A model generated the notes under the pieces. It was not told where the DNA came from and did no database searches. It saw only the letters and a program-made list of their open reading frames with translations. DNA of 64,000 nucleotides, from contig JAHBSZ010000001.1 in assembly GCA_019638845.1 (NCBI GenBank), positions 735,400-799,399 on the forward strand, written 5' to 3'. Shown here in pieces: positions 36,558 to 45,824 of the stretch. This stretch comes from Salinibacterium sp. GTDB lineage: Bacteria > Actinomycetota > Actinomycetes > Actinomycetales > Microbacteriaceae. The position numbers and the translations under genes are program-made. Position 1 is the first letter of the stretch, and every line of letters starts with the position of its first letter.

Positions 36558-39500
36558 CCAGCAGACACCAACCGGATGAACCGGCTCAGGTCTGCCACGC
36601 CCGCGGGTGTGTGCGGCAGCGTGTCCACGAGCGCGGGCGAGTAGAGCAGGTAGGCCGCCCACTGCGCGCGGCTGATCGCGACGTTGAGGCGGTTGCGCGA
36701 CAGCAGAAAGTCGAGGCCGCGCGGAACGTCCTCCGGGCTCGAAGCGGCCATGCTCACGATCGAGACCGCGGCCTCTTGCCCCTGAAACTTGTCGACGGTG
36801 CCCACTCGGATGCCCGGATGCCCGCCGAGCGCCTCCCGAATGCACTCGACCTGGGCGTTGTACGGGGTGACGACGATGATGTCGTCCTCAGTGAGCGGTG
36901 AGCCGTTCCAGTCGCGGCCGAGGTGATCCCGGATGAGGTCGACGACCACGGCCGCCTCCTCCACCGAGTGCGTTGCGTTGCCTTCGTGCAGAACGGGTAT
37001 GGGGTGGAGTCCGGGGGCGATGCCAGCGAGCATCCGGGCGTCGGCACTGGGGGCGGACCGCAGGGCGCCGTCGTAGGCGAGGTCGGAGACCGGGGCGGTG
37101 AGGGCGGAGTGCATCCGCCAGCTCTCGGGGAGGAAGTACCCGTACTCGGTCGGCAGCACGGCGTGGCCGTCGGCGATGTAGCCGAGCGCCGATTGGTCGA
37201 CGGGCGCCGGGTGCGTGCCCTGGCTGACCTGGGGCAGTTGTTGCGGGTCGCCGAGCAACAGGAGATTGCTGGCTGCGACGCTCACCGCCATGGTCGCGGC
37301 GAGCGAGAACTGGCCGGCCTCGTCGATGACGAGCAGGTCGAGCTGGCGGCGGCCGATGCGTTTGGTGTTGGTCAGGTCCCACGCGGTGCCGCCGATGACG
37401 TAACCGTCGGTGTTGCGGGCGGCAAAGTTGTGGTGTCCGTCGTCGGGCAGCATCGTGAAGGGTGCATCGTCGACCTTGGATTTGCCGACTTTCGCGGGAT
37501 CGAGCCCAGCTTTGATCACGGCGTGCAGCACGTTCTCGACGACCTTGTGCGACTGCGCGACGACACCGATACGCCAGCCATGGTCGCGCACGAGAGTCGT
37601 GATGACCTTCGCTGCGAGGGTCGTCTTGCCGGTGCCGGGCGGGCCCTGCACGGCGAGGTAGGAGTCGTCGAGGTCGAGGATGCTGTCGATGATCTCGGGC
37701 GCCAGGGTTCCGGACCTGGTGCGGGCGGGGGTGCGGCGCAGGATGTCCCCGATGGCGGACTTCGGCCACGGGGTCTCGCAGAGCCGAGCGCCTACCGTTT
37801 CGATGGCCCGCTCGATCGATTGGGTGCGCAACGGTCGCCCCGGGGCGATGGCAAGGGGCATCCGGGCCCACGGGTCTGCGTAGCCCGGACACTTCTCGGT
37901 GACGTAGACGATGTCGGGGTCGTTCTCGTCGACTCGGATTTCGTCCACGCCCACGGGCAGCCGCATCCCCCGAGCGATGTGGGGGTCGCGGTAAGGTCCG
38001 GGCGGGTCGTAGAGCGTGAAGGCGTCGCGCGGGACCGAGCTGCCGGGCGCCCACTCGCCGCGCAGACGCACGGTGCGGTAGCTCACGGTGCTCTTGAGGT
38101 GCCAGTCGCTTACGATCTCGCCGGAGGTGACCATGAAGATGCCGCGCTGGTCTTGCCACTCCTCCACCGGATACTCGAGCCGCGCGTAGTGCTCCCACCA
38201 GAAGCTCTTGTTCTCGCGGCGGTGGTAGTCGACGGCGGCCGACGCGAGCGCGAACGCGCCGCTGCCGTCGTCCAGCCCGAGCAACTGCCCGGCGAGGATA
38301 CTCGGCTCGAACGGTGCCCGCTCCTCGAGTTGTTCGGTGTCCATTCCTGGCTGTACGCCGTGCTCGCTCGCGCGGGCGAGCAACCACTCGTGCAGTCGCA
38401 GGGTGGAGACGCAGTCGTACCGGTTGTAGTCCGCGATCGTCTCGAGCAGGCGCTCCTGCTCGGCGGCCTCGGCCCGCATGGCTTGGTCGTACTGTTCGAT
38501 GCTGGCCGCGGCATCCTCGACTTCGCTTTCGCGCAGTTCGGTGCCCATGTAAAGCGGTTCGAGCTTCTTGATCGAGTATGAGCGCCCGCCGACGCGCACG
38601 GTTTTCTTGACGAGCGGATACAGGTCGACGAGCACGGTGTCGCGCAGCAGGTTGTCGACCTCGTGTTCGCCGATTCCGTGGCGCGCGGAGATGGTGAGCA
38701 GGTGGGTGCGCTCGTAGGAGGCGTAGTGGTAGATGTGCATGCCGGGATACCGGGCACGGCGCTCCCCCACCCACGCCAGGAACTCTTCGAGCGCGACCTT
38801 CTCGGCCTCGAAGTCGTGGGCCCAGAACGCGGTGAACTGCTCGTTGCGGTCGACGAGCCCCCACAGGTAGTCGAGGCCCCAGGTTGCCTCTTCCCGATAC
38901 AGCGGGTCGCCCTCGAAGTCGAAGAAGATGTCGCCGGGGTCGGGCACGGGCAGGTCGCCGATGAGCTCGGGGGCGAACATGACGAACGGCGGCGGCTCGT
39001 CCGGCGTCGCGGTCACCTGCAGCGCGGCTTGTTGCTTGAGGCTTTCGAAGGCTCCGGTCATCCCTTCGGGCTTGGTCGCTGTTGCGAGCTCGTCGATGGT
39101 CCGGATTCCCGCCGCCAACAACTTCGTCCGCTGCGTCGGTCGCATCCCGGCGACGAGCAGCAGGTCGCGGCTCGCCTCGACTTCGGGCTCGCAGAACTCG
39201 CAGCGCCCGTCGATCGCGTACCGGTGGTCGCCCCACTGGGCCGCTTCTGTCGCCGCTGCTCGCTCCCGCACGATCGCGTGCAGCCGCTCCCGCCGCTTGC
39301 GATACACGGGCAGGATGTCGTGCACGTTCTGCGGCACGATCTCGTCGGTGCCGAGGATGAGCTCGACGGTGTCATCCGCCGGTATTCCGAGGCGAACTAG
39401 CTGGTCGTAGTACGCGGCGAGCTGCAGCAGGGCGGGTACCTTCACGGATCGCGCGAGCTTCGTATCCTGCACCCGATACCGCCCGTCGGGCTGCCGCACG

Positions 39501-39871
39501 ATGAAGTCGGCGAACCCGATCATGGGGGCCGCTGGGTCGGACTCGTCGAAGAACGTGGCCTGGAAGACGACCTCGGCGTTGTCGCGGAACGCCTGCTCGG
39601 TGAGTCTCGCCGCTTCCCGTAGCTCCTCAGCTCGGATGCCCGTCCGCGCGATCTCCACAACTTTGTGGTTCGCCCGATAGTGCTCAAGCCAGCGGTTCTC
39701 GTGCTCGTCCCCGAGCTCCGCGGCCCGCGCCTCGAGCGGATCCCGCGGCGCCCGCTCGATCTCGATCAGCCCGAGCTTCGCGTCGAGCTGCCGCACGAAC
39801 GCGAACTCGCACTTCGCGGCGGTCGTGAGGTCGCTCGGGCTCGTGACCACGGTGGAGTCGAGCAGGAACAT
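36554..39871 (-). CDS. TM0106-like RecB nuclease / RNase H-like / SF1 helicase fusion
   Basis: A 1105-residue multidomain nucleic-acid enzyme. The N-terminal RecB-like nuclease (about 1-250) has VQDTKLARSV and the Q-x3-Y motif QLAAYYDQL. The middle RNase H-like (YprB/RNase_H_2) region contains DIFFDFEGDP and GMHIYHYASYERTH. The C-terminal SF1 helicase has Walker A GPPGTGKTTLAAKV, Walker B LLVIDEAGQFS, GDPQQLPQV, VDKFQGQEAAVSIVSMA and SRNRLNVAISRAQW. It probably processes DNA ends or branched intermediates in repair or defence. A ~190-bp relic of the same region lies at 42713-42907. Confidence 0.92.
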   Translation of the reverse strand: MFLLDSTVVTSPSDLTTAAKCEFAFVRQLDAKLGLIEIERAPRDPLEARAAELGDEHENRWLEHYRANHKVVEIARTGIRAEELREAARLTEQAFRDNAEVVFQATFFDESDPAAPMIGFADFIVRQPDGRYRVQDTKLARSVKVPALLQLAAYYDQLVRLGIPADDTVELILGTDEIVPQNVHDILPVYRKRRERLHAIVRERAAATEAAQWGDHRYAIDGRCEFCEPEVEASRDLLLVAGMRPTQRTKLLAAGIRTIDELATATKPEGMTGAFESLKQQAALQVTATPDEPPPFVMFAPELIGDLPVPDPGDIFFDFEGDPLYREEATWGLDYLWGLVDRNEQFTAFWAHDFEAEKVALEEFLAWVGERRARYPGMHIYHYASYERTHLLTISARHGIGEHEVDNLLRDTVLVDLYPLVKKTVRVGGRSYSIKKLEPLYMGTELRESEVEDAAASIEQYDQAMRAEAAEQERLLETIADYNRYDCVSTLRLHEWLLARASEHGVQPGMDTEQLEERAPFEPSILAGQLLGLDDGSGAFALASAAVDYHRRENKSFWWEHYARLEYPVEEWQDQRGIFMVTSGEIVSDWHLKSTVSYRTVRLRGEWAPGSSVPRDAFTLYDPPGPYRDPHIARGMRLPVGVDEIRVDENDPDIVYVTEKCPGYADPWARMPLAIAPGRPLRTQSIERAIETVGARLCETPWPKSAIGDILRRTPARTRSGTLAPEIIDSILDLDDSYLAVQGPPGTGKTTLAAKVITTLVRDHGWRIGVVAQSHKVVENVLHAVIKAGLDPAKVGKSKVDDAPFTMLPDDGHHNFAARNTDGYVIGGTAWDLTNTKRIGRRQLDLLVIDEAGQFSLAATMAVSVAASNLLLLGDPQQLPQVSQGTHPAPVDQSALGYIADGHAVLPTEYGYFLPESWRMHSALTAPVSDLAYDGALRSAPSADARMLAGIAPGLHPIPVLHEGNATHSVEEAAVVVDLIRDHLGRDWNGSPLTEDDIIVVTPYNAQVECIREALGGHPGIRVGTVDKFQGQEAAVSIVSMAASSPEDVPRGLDFLLSRNRLNVAISRAQWAAYLLYSPALVDTLPHTPAGVADLSRFIRLVSAG

Positions 39872-40160
39872 GGGTGAAGGTTAGCGGTCAGTGGTGACAA
39901 CGATCCGGCCGGCTGCCGCTACTTCAATGGAGCTCGTTGAGGAAGAGTCGCGCGCCGACCGCAGCATCAGAGCGGAGCTGCTCGACGGTAGCGTGATCAC
40001 CGGCCCAGTGAGCGCCAGGGGCGGACCGGCAATCTTGCTAGCGACCGCCTTGTGTGAGCCGGGCAGGCTCACGGTCATACTTGGAGATAACTGAGTTATC
40101 TCGGGAAAACTGCCAAATTGTCGGATGAGGAGAAAACAAGGACCCTGTGCCGACATGCCC
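39872..40160. other. Intergenic region, no confident gene
   Basis: 289 bases between two minus-strand genes. A 67-codon plus-strand frame from GTG 39891 to 40094 and a longer minus-strand frame cover it, but neither has a ribosome binding site or recognisable domain. I see no named RNA or clear terminator. Confidence 0.4.
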
Positions 40161-40805
40161 CTAGGCTGCGCGAAACACCGCGGCCAGAGCTGTCGCTGTC
40201 GCTATCGGGTCGACGTCGAGGGCTTTCGAGTGTTTGATCATCGACGCGAGCTTTCTCGGCCAAGTAATCGTGACGTCGTCTATGAGGAACGATGCGTCGA
40301 GCAACCCCCACTCGGCGTCCACGAAACAGAGAAATCCGACGACAGGCACGTTCGGCAGTGCCTCGCGAACCTTAGAGACTTGCCACTTCACACCCTCGGC
40401 CAACGAAGTCTTATCTCGGCCTCTTATGAAGAGTTTCTGCACTCGGGGTCGAAACAAGCCACCCTCAACTCGTCTCTCGGGCTTGCCCGCATACCTTTTG
40501 GCATCGATGACCCAAACCCCACTCGCATTCACGACCAGGTGATCGATGTTGGCCTTGGACCCGGGAATACGACGATCGTGAAGAACATGACATGAGTCAG
40601 ACGCGAGACGATCGAGAACCGCTCCGACTCGCTCCTCGCCGACCGCACCCGTGGACCACGCCTTGGTACTCTGCTTCTCTGCCGATAGGGCTACGGCGAC
40701 GCCGCCGAGACGGCCCCATTCTCTGCGCAGTCGAGCCTCGTCGTTGGCTCGCCGACGCTCGTACTCGCGTCGTGCCGACGCCCCCGCACGGTCTTGTTCT
40801 GCCAT
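40161..40805 (-). CDS. NERD domain (nuclease-related) protein
   Basis: A 214-residue protein with a long charged helical N-terminus (residues ~5-35, Arg/Glu-rich) followed by a NERD domain. The domain has the core HDRRIPGSKANIDHLVV, the likely nuclease residues in GVWVIDAKRYAGKPE and a C-terminal part (IRGRDKTSLAEGVKWQVSKV). NERD is distantly related to PD-(D/E)XK nucleases, and activity is usually unproven. ATG 40805 has GGAGG seven bases upstream. It is divergent from the VWA gene and lies in the nuclease/helicase region. Confidence 0.88.
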   Translation of the reverse strand: MAEQDRAGASARREYERRRANDEARLRREWGRLGGVAVALSAEKQSTKAWSTGAVGEERVGAVLDRLASDSCHVLHDRRIPGSKANIDHLVVNASGVWVIDAKRYAGKPERRVEGGLFRPRVQKLFIRGRDKTSLAEGVKWQVSKVREALPNVPVVGFLCFVDAEWGLLDASFLIDDVTITWPRKLASMIKHSKALDVDPIATATALAAVFRAA

Positions 40806-40998
40806 GAGGCACCTCCAAAAGCCGAGGGTAGCTCGCGAACGAACGCAGGAGGCAGCCCCTCTACATGGGGCGAGCGTTCTTGCCTCAGACCCGCCTCGGG
40901 TTCTCGCGGCACTGAGCCGAAACTGAAGGAATGTCGGTAGCCCCCGACAAACTGCTCGACTGCCTGCACCGCGGGCACCGAGCCTGTGGAGGCACTTC

Positions 40999-41622
40999 AT
41001 GACCGACCCGAACTACACCGCACTTCTCCTCATCATCGACCGTTCAGGTTCGATGTACACGATCCGCAACGAAATGGTTGCCGGCTTGCGCGCCATGCTC
41101 GATGAGCAGATGGCCGAGCCCGGGATGCTCACCGTCGACATCGTCCAGTTCGACAGCATCATCGAGCACACCCACGCGATGGCCGATCCCGCAACAGTGA
41201 CCATCGAACTCGACCCGCGCGGGGCGACCGCCTTGCTCGACGCGATTGGCATGGCCGTGCAGCAATTCGGTGGCGCGCTTGCTGCTCTACCCAAGCACGC
41301 CCGCCCCGAGACGGTACAGGTCGTGATCGTGACCGACGGTCAGGAGAACTCGAGCCAGGAATATACGGATGACGTCATCCGCGACCTCATCACCCACCAA
41401 ACCGAGAAGTACGGTTGGGACTTCGTCTTCCTCGGCGCAAACCAAGACGCCGTGCTCACTGCCCGGCACCTCGGCATCGACGCGGAATCCTCCATGACCT
41501 ACGCGGCTGAGCCCGACAAGGTGACGGCAGCCAACAAGTCGATGAGCCGGTATGTCACCGACGTGCGGCGCAAGCGAAAGATGGGGTTCACGGAGACCGA
41601 GCGGGGTGAGGCGGCTGAGTAA
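40999..41622 (+). CDS. VWA domain protein
   Basis: A 207-residue von Willebrand factor A domain protein, cytoplasmic since no signal is visible. The MIDAS metal site is D14-x-S-x-S in LLLIIDRSGSMYT, with supporting residues in DPRGATALLDAIG and VIVTDGQENSS. It probably mediates protein-protein contact with a metal-dependent partner. GTGGAGGCACTTC precedes ATG 40999. It diverges from the NERD gene by 193 bases. VWA proteins occur in several defence and stress systems, but no partner is identifiable here. Confidence 0.88.
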   Translation: MTDPNYTALLLIIDRSGSMYTIRNEMVAGLRAMLDEQMAEPGMLTVDIVQFDSIIEHTHAMADPATVTIELDPRGATALLDAIGMAVQQFGGALAALPKHARPETVQVVIVTDGQENSSQEYTDDVIRDLITHQTEKYGWDFVFLGANQDAVLTARHLGIDAESSMTYAAEPDKVTAANKSMSRYVTDVRRKRKMGFTETERGEAAE

Positions 41623-41725
41623 GCATGTTCCTGCGGCTCGATCACGTGTGTGTCTACCTGCGGGGTGATGGCTGGCCTCAGCGAAACACTGAGAGGATGT
41701 CACTCGTCGACGCTAGGTTCATCCC

Positions 41726-42439
41726 ATGGGACTACGACCGGAGATCGACGTCAAGTTCGACCTGAGATCTGATACCCCCGCGGGCAAAGATCCCGATCAA
41801 CACAGTCCAACCCTGCGTCGCTATCACCAGCTCCTCTGGAGCAAGCCCCTCCCGAGCGGGGTCCATTTCCACCTAGACACAAGTGATCCTCGTCGATATC
41901 TCCATCACGTGTCCGACCTTGGTGAATTTGTCTTGTCCAGCGACGCATCCATCCGAACTTTTCGTAATCTGGGTGCGGCGCGAGCCGTGCTTGCCCAAGT
42001 CCCCACGAAGGACCAGGAGTCCTTCAGCCGCCAGGGCTACACAATCGGCGGGATGATGATCTTCCCCGCTCAGCGCGTTGATGGCAAGCCAACGATCAAT
42101 GGAGCTAGGGGGATGCACCCGCGGATTGCAGATCGCTTCGACCTGACGCTCGAGGCGATCCGACGCCACTACGCTGGCGGCGATAGCCCAATTGCTGGTG
42201 CGCTCGCGAGGTACTCGGGGTTCTTCAATCTCTTCGGGGACTTCCGTGGTTACGTGGAATTCTTCCTGCTTCAAGACCTCGTCTCCTCCGACTACAGCAA
42301 TGTGCAGTTCTGGTCCCCGTTCGCGGATTTCACGACTCCGCCAGTACCTGCCACGCTCGAGGAGTACACGTCGTATCGGACACACGCGCTTCAGTTCGTA
42401 AAGGCGCGAAACTCGCGGATCGCTGCGGGACGCCGATGA
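41726..42439 (+). CDS. Uncharacterised protein, DUF6994-like
   Basis: A 237-residue soluble protein. The N-terminus (DTPAGKDPDQHSPTLRRYH, LWSKPLPSGVHFHLDT) matches my memory of the DUF6994 family, which appears in actinobacterial accessory regions with unknown function. No catalytic motif or membrane segment is visible. Conserved-looking aromatic patches include YTIGGMMIFPAQRVDG and FNLFGDFRGYVEFFLLQDLV. It lies between the VWA gene and the TM0106 relic. Confidence 0.7.
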   Translation: MGLRPEIDVKFDLRSDTPAGKDPDQHSPTLRRYHQLLWSKPLPSGVHFHLDTSDPRRYLHHVSDLGEFVLSSDASIRTFRNLGAARAVLAQVPTKDQESFSRQGYTIGGMMIFPAQRVDGKPTINGARGMHPRIADRFDLTLEAIRRHYAGGDSPIAGALARYSGFFNLFGDFRGYVEFFLLQDLVSSDYSNVQFWSPFADFTTPPVPATLEEYTSYRTHALQFVKARNSRIAAGRR

Positions 42440-42472
42440 AATGATGGTTCGACAGGGTAGGACTACCTGTGC

Positions 42473-42709
42473 TCACGCGACAACCGCGTCGCCTTCCTGC
42501 CAGCCCTCATCCTCGTCTTCATACTCCGCCGCCAGCTCTGCTGCGGCACCAATAACGTCCTCACGCTGCACTCGCTTGCCCATTGCGTTCTCGATCAGCG
42601 TCAAGATGAATTCCTTACGCGCCCCGAAGTGGGCCTGGAAGTCATCCGCCCGGAGCGATTCCGAGCTGATACCGTGACGAAGGATCGCATCGACGGCGTC
42701 TGACGGCAG
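42473..42709 (-). pseudogene. Orphan C-terminal fragment of an unrecognised protein
   Basis: A 78-residue frame (LPSDAVDAILRHGISSESLR ... ending with an acidic tail and TGA at 42473) that has no start codon and is entered directly from a TAG at 42710-42712. The regular pattern of hydrophobic and charged residues suggests it once was coding. It vaguely recalls the C-termini of DUF262/GmrSD-type proteins, but that is a weak memory and not a call. It lies in the same frame as the TM0106 relic immediately upstream, separated by one stop. Confidence 0.5.
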
Positions 42710-42712
42710 CTA

Positions 42713-42907
42713 CGATCGCCCGCCGACGCCAGTTTTCTTGACACGCGGATACAGATCGACGAGCACATTGTCGCGCAGCAGATCGTCAAACTCGTGTTCG
42801 CCGATTCCGTGGTGCGCGGAAATGGTGAGCAGGTGCGTGCGCTCGTCGGAGGCGTAGTGGTAAATGTGCATTCCGAGGTGCTGCGCGCGGCGCTCGGCGA
42901 ACCACGA
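42713..42907 (-). pseudogene. Partial second copy of the TM0106-like gene (RNase H-like part)
   Basis: About 195 bases encode WFAERRAQHLGMHIYHYASD, then RTHLLTISAHHGIGEHEFDD and LLRDNVLVDLYPRVKKTGVG, matching residues of the intact gene around 38575-38780 almost one for one. DNA identity by eye is roughly 85-88%, with one 3-base deletion. It starts a few bases after the helicase stop and ends at TAG 42710. There is no N-terminus and no helicase part, so it is a relic of recombination or a truncated second homologue. Confidence 0.85.
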
Positions 42908-42917
42908 GGAGCTGCCA

Positions 42918-45824
42918 CTATCCGGTGAGGTTCGGGTGGAAGTAGTCAAACAGAGCCACGTCAATCGGGTCGTCGAACTGAAGGTGCATCCGCACAACAG
43001 GAAGCTCATTGCCGTTGTCTCCCAGCATCGTCGTCTGCTCCGCGGAGTGCGAGGTAGCCTGCCCGAGATAGTAGAAGTCGGCCCCCTCGGCGTCGTTCTT
43101 CTTGGCGAATACGTGGAGGGCTACGTCGTTGTCGACAATCGCCCGCACTTCCTGGCTGGCAAGCGTCCGCCGGCTGCGGGTGTACCAGAGCAGGGTTCGC
43201 GGATCCAGCAACTCGTCCTCGTATGCCGTGCTGGCCGAGACTTGCCCTGACTTGTGAAGCGTGACGAAAATCGCACAAGTCGATGTGTTGCGATCCACGC
43301 GGTAGCCGTAAATTGTGCTGTACATGTTTGTGGCCCAGCCCAACAAGCGACTCGAGTCCTTTCTCGAGTATTGCCGGCCAGGCGTAAATTGCAAGTCGAA
43401 ACGGTAGCGATTCTCGATGGCACTGAGGCCGGTAGCAATGAGGTCGTCGATGGCACGTCTGAATGGAGGCGACTCCGCGTAGGAACGAACGAACTGGTCA
43501 GATAATGCCAGCCCACCATGGGCCGAAGTGGTGGCGGGCGCATCCACACCATAGTTTGATCGTTCAGTAGCGGTATTGAACTCGAGTGTCAGAGCGCGAA
43601 TCGCACTTGTGACCTCAACCGCAGATGGGACAACACCCGATCCCAGGAGCACCGACTCAATGTCCACCGAGCTTAAGTCGCCTGACAGAAGCTTTCGCAA
43701 GAGGAGCAACTCATGGGGGCGTTTGGCAGTGAGCCACTCCTTGGATGCGACGGTAAGCACAGCCGTTTCGTATGCGGAAAGACCGGTCTTCTCGTGGAAG
43801 AGCTTCTCTAGAAGCCTTGGATAGTTGCCCAGCTTGGTCGCAACGACGATCGGATCGGCAGACTCGAAGCGCAAGAAGTCCGCCAGCGCAGGAAGGCGCC
43901 CCACCCTGTTCCGAGTTGATTCGATGGCTCGCTTTAGGCTATGAAGGTTGTCGAGTTTGGCTTCTGCCAAGGACCGAAGAACGCGCTGTTGTGCGATTCG
44001 ATCGAAACGAACACTCGACAATCCGGCGAGGACTCCCGATTCCTCGGCAGCGATGAGGTTCTTGCGAAGTGACTCCTTGTTCAGCGACTCGTCTCCGAAC
44101 AGCGCGATCGGGATCAAGTAGTTGTTTGTGTAGTTTCCGATGAAGTCAATTACAACCAAGTAGTCCTTGCCCGGAGCTTTCCGGAGACCTCGCCCGAGCT
44201 GCTGAACGAACACTATGCTCGACTGCGTTTGACGAAGCATGACGACTTGATTAATGGATGGGATGTCGACACCCTCATTGAAGATATCGACGCTGAGAAT
44301 GTAGTCGACCTCTCCGGCTTCAAGCTGCTCGACTGTGCGTTCACGATATTCAATGCTGTCTTCGCCGGTAAGGGCCACGGTGCGCAAACGCTGGCCCCGA
44401 TAAGTGCGGCGATTCAGCTCGTAAGCGAGTTCTCGAGCCTCATCTTTTCGACTGCAGAAAATTAGCCCGCGCGGTGCCACGCCTGCGTGACCGTACATGT
44501 CTATTGCTCTCAAGATATGGTCCACCCGCTCGGGAGCCACGAGCCGCACGAGCGAACTAGTATCGTCCGTCGTGACTCCGTCATCAAAGGTGAAATCGGT
44601 CACGCCGTAGTAGTGAAACGGCGCCAACATGTCGAGTTCAAGCGCGCTGTTGAGACGAATCTCATAGGGCACGTTGTACTCGAACAACTCAAAGATGTTG
44701 AGGCCATCAGTCCGCTCCGGAGTGGCGGTCATACCCAACAAGAACCTAGGTCGGAAGTGGTTGATCACATGCGCGTAGCTGACCGCGCCTGCTCGGTGAA
44801 CCTCATCAATCAGGATGTAGTCGAATTCATTCGGATCGATTTCCTCCAACACGTGTGCCTGCGACAGTGTTTGCACCGTAGCGAAAACGTATCGACGATC
44901 GCGTTGGCGTGTTGCACCGGCAAGCTTGCCGAAATCCTCAGGTGGTGCATCCAGCACCCTTTGATACTCGCGCATCGCTCGGTCCAAGATCTGCTCTCGA
45001 TGGGCAATGAAAAGGACTCGTGCGGGGTCAACGGCTCGCACATCGAGCGCGGAAAGGATCGTCTTCCCTGTCCCTGTTGCCGAAACTACTAGGGCACGGG
45101 TATTGCCGGCAGCTCGCACTTCCTCGATCGCGGCTAGCGCCTCAACCTGCATCGAATTTGGCGAGATCCTTTCGTTCGAGAAGACGGGTTCGGGTCCGGG
45201 TGGGTTGACTGGTGGCCGTCTGCGGGCGGCCGGAGGCCGATAGTCGATCGCGTACGAGTCAATCCAATCTTGAGTAAGCGGCGCCGATCTTGCGAGCTCG
45301 GTGTCGATGAGATTGCTGAACTGGTCACTCAAGTCGCTGTCACGCTTGACCGAAACGCGCAGGTTCCATTCGTGATTTCGAACCAGCGCATTCTCCGTCA
45401 GGTTGGAGCTTCCGAGAATCGCCGTAACTCCCTCTGGTCTCTGGAAGACGTAGCCCTTGGGATGAAACGCAGTCTCCTCATACAAACGCACGTCGATATC
45501 AAGATGTTTCAGATTGAGCAGTTCAGCGAAGGCCTGCGGCGAGTTAAAGCCCAGATAGTCCGAGGTAATAATGCGGCCAACGCCCTCAAACTCGATGAAC
45601 TCCTGTTTGAGAAGGGCGATAGCGCGCGGCGAGACGAATGCTACGGAAAAGGTAAACGATGTGCATCGTCGGAGTTCTTCGCGCAATGCACGCAGCATTG
45701 AGTTTGATCCCCCGTTCAGTACGAGTTGAGGTTGAAACCGCCGAGGAGATCGAATCGCTCGATCGAGGAAGCCGAACCCGACATCTTGACCGAATGGTTC
45801 AAGGTCATTCAGATCGATAGTCAC
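42918..45824 (-). CDS. PLD nuclease-like / SF2 DEAD-box-family helicase with DUF3427 C-terminus
   Basis: A 968-residue fusion. An N-terminal phospholipase-D-like domain carries one HKD-type motif (H121-x-K123, then ILGSSNLT with S140-N141). The SF2 helicase core has Walker A SATGTGKT (248-255), DEVH at 340-343, GMTATPERTDG, and motif VI QQLGRGLRKAPGKDY. The remaining ~350 residues look like DUF3427. The helicase probably translocates on nucleic acid and the PLD part may cut it. GTG 45824 overlaps the upstream Nudix stop, so the pair is translationally coupled. The region looks less GC-rich than its neighbours by eye, which suggests transfer. A defence role is inferred. Confidence 0.9.
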   Translation of the reverse strand: MTIDLNDLEPFGQDVGFGFLDRAIRSPRRFQPQLVLNGGSNSMLRALREELRRCTSFTFSVAFVSPRAIALLKQEFIEFEGVGRIITSDYLGFNSPQAFAELLNLKHLDIDVRLYEETAFHPKGYVFQRPEGVTAILGSSNLTENALVRNHEWNLRVSVKRDSDLSDQFSNLIDTELARSAPLTQDWIDSYAIDYRPPAARRRPPVNPPGPEPVFSNERISPNSMQVEALAAIEEVRAAGNTRALVVSATGTGKTILSALDVRAVDPARVLFIAHREQILDRAMREYQRVLDAPPEDFGKLAGATRQRDRRYVFATVQTLSQAHVLEEIDPNEFDYILIDEVHRAGAVSYAHVINHFRPRFLLGMTATPERTDGLNIFELFEYNVPYEIRLNSALELDMLAPFHYYGVTDFTFDDGVTTDDTSSLVRLVAPERVDHILRAIDMYGHAGVAPRGLIFCSRKDEARELAYELNRRTYRGQRLRTVALTGEDSIEYRERTVEQLEAGEVDYILSVDIFNEGVDIPSINQVVMLRQTQSSIVFVQQLGRGLRKAPGKDYLVVIDFIGNYTNNYLIPIALFGDESLNKESLRKNLIAAEESGVLAGLSSVRFDRIAQQRVLRSLAEAKLDNLHSLKRAIESTRNRVGRLPALADFLRFESADPIVVATKLGNYPRLLEKLFHEKTGLSAYETAVLTVASKEWLTAKRPHELLLLRKLLSGDLSSVDIESVLLGSGVVPSAVEVTSAIRALTLEFNTATERSNYGVDAPATTSAHGGLALSDQFVRSYAESPPFRRAIDDLIATGLSAIENRYRFDLQFTPGRQYSRKDSSRLLGWATNMYSTIYGYRVDRNTSTCAIFVTLHKSGQVSASTAYEDELLDPRTLLWYTRSRRTLASQEVRAIVDNDVALHVFAKKNDAEGADFYYLGQATSHSAEQTTMLGDNGNELPVVRMHLQFDDPIDVALFDYFHPNLTG

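Noticed and set aside
36923-38581. 552-codon plus-strand open frame
   Set aside because: Antisense to the TM0106-like gene, no independent evidence.
36888-39236. 782-codon minus-strand open frame
   Set aside because: Out-of-frame translation of the TM0106-like gene, Arg/Pro-rich, with no recognisable domain.
39891-40094. 67-codon frame in the gap after the TM0106-like gene
   Set aside because: GTG start without a ribosome binding site, no domain, overlapping an equally weak minus-strand frame.
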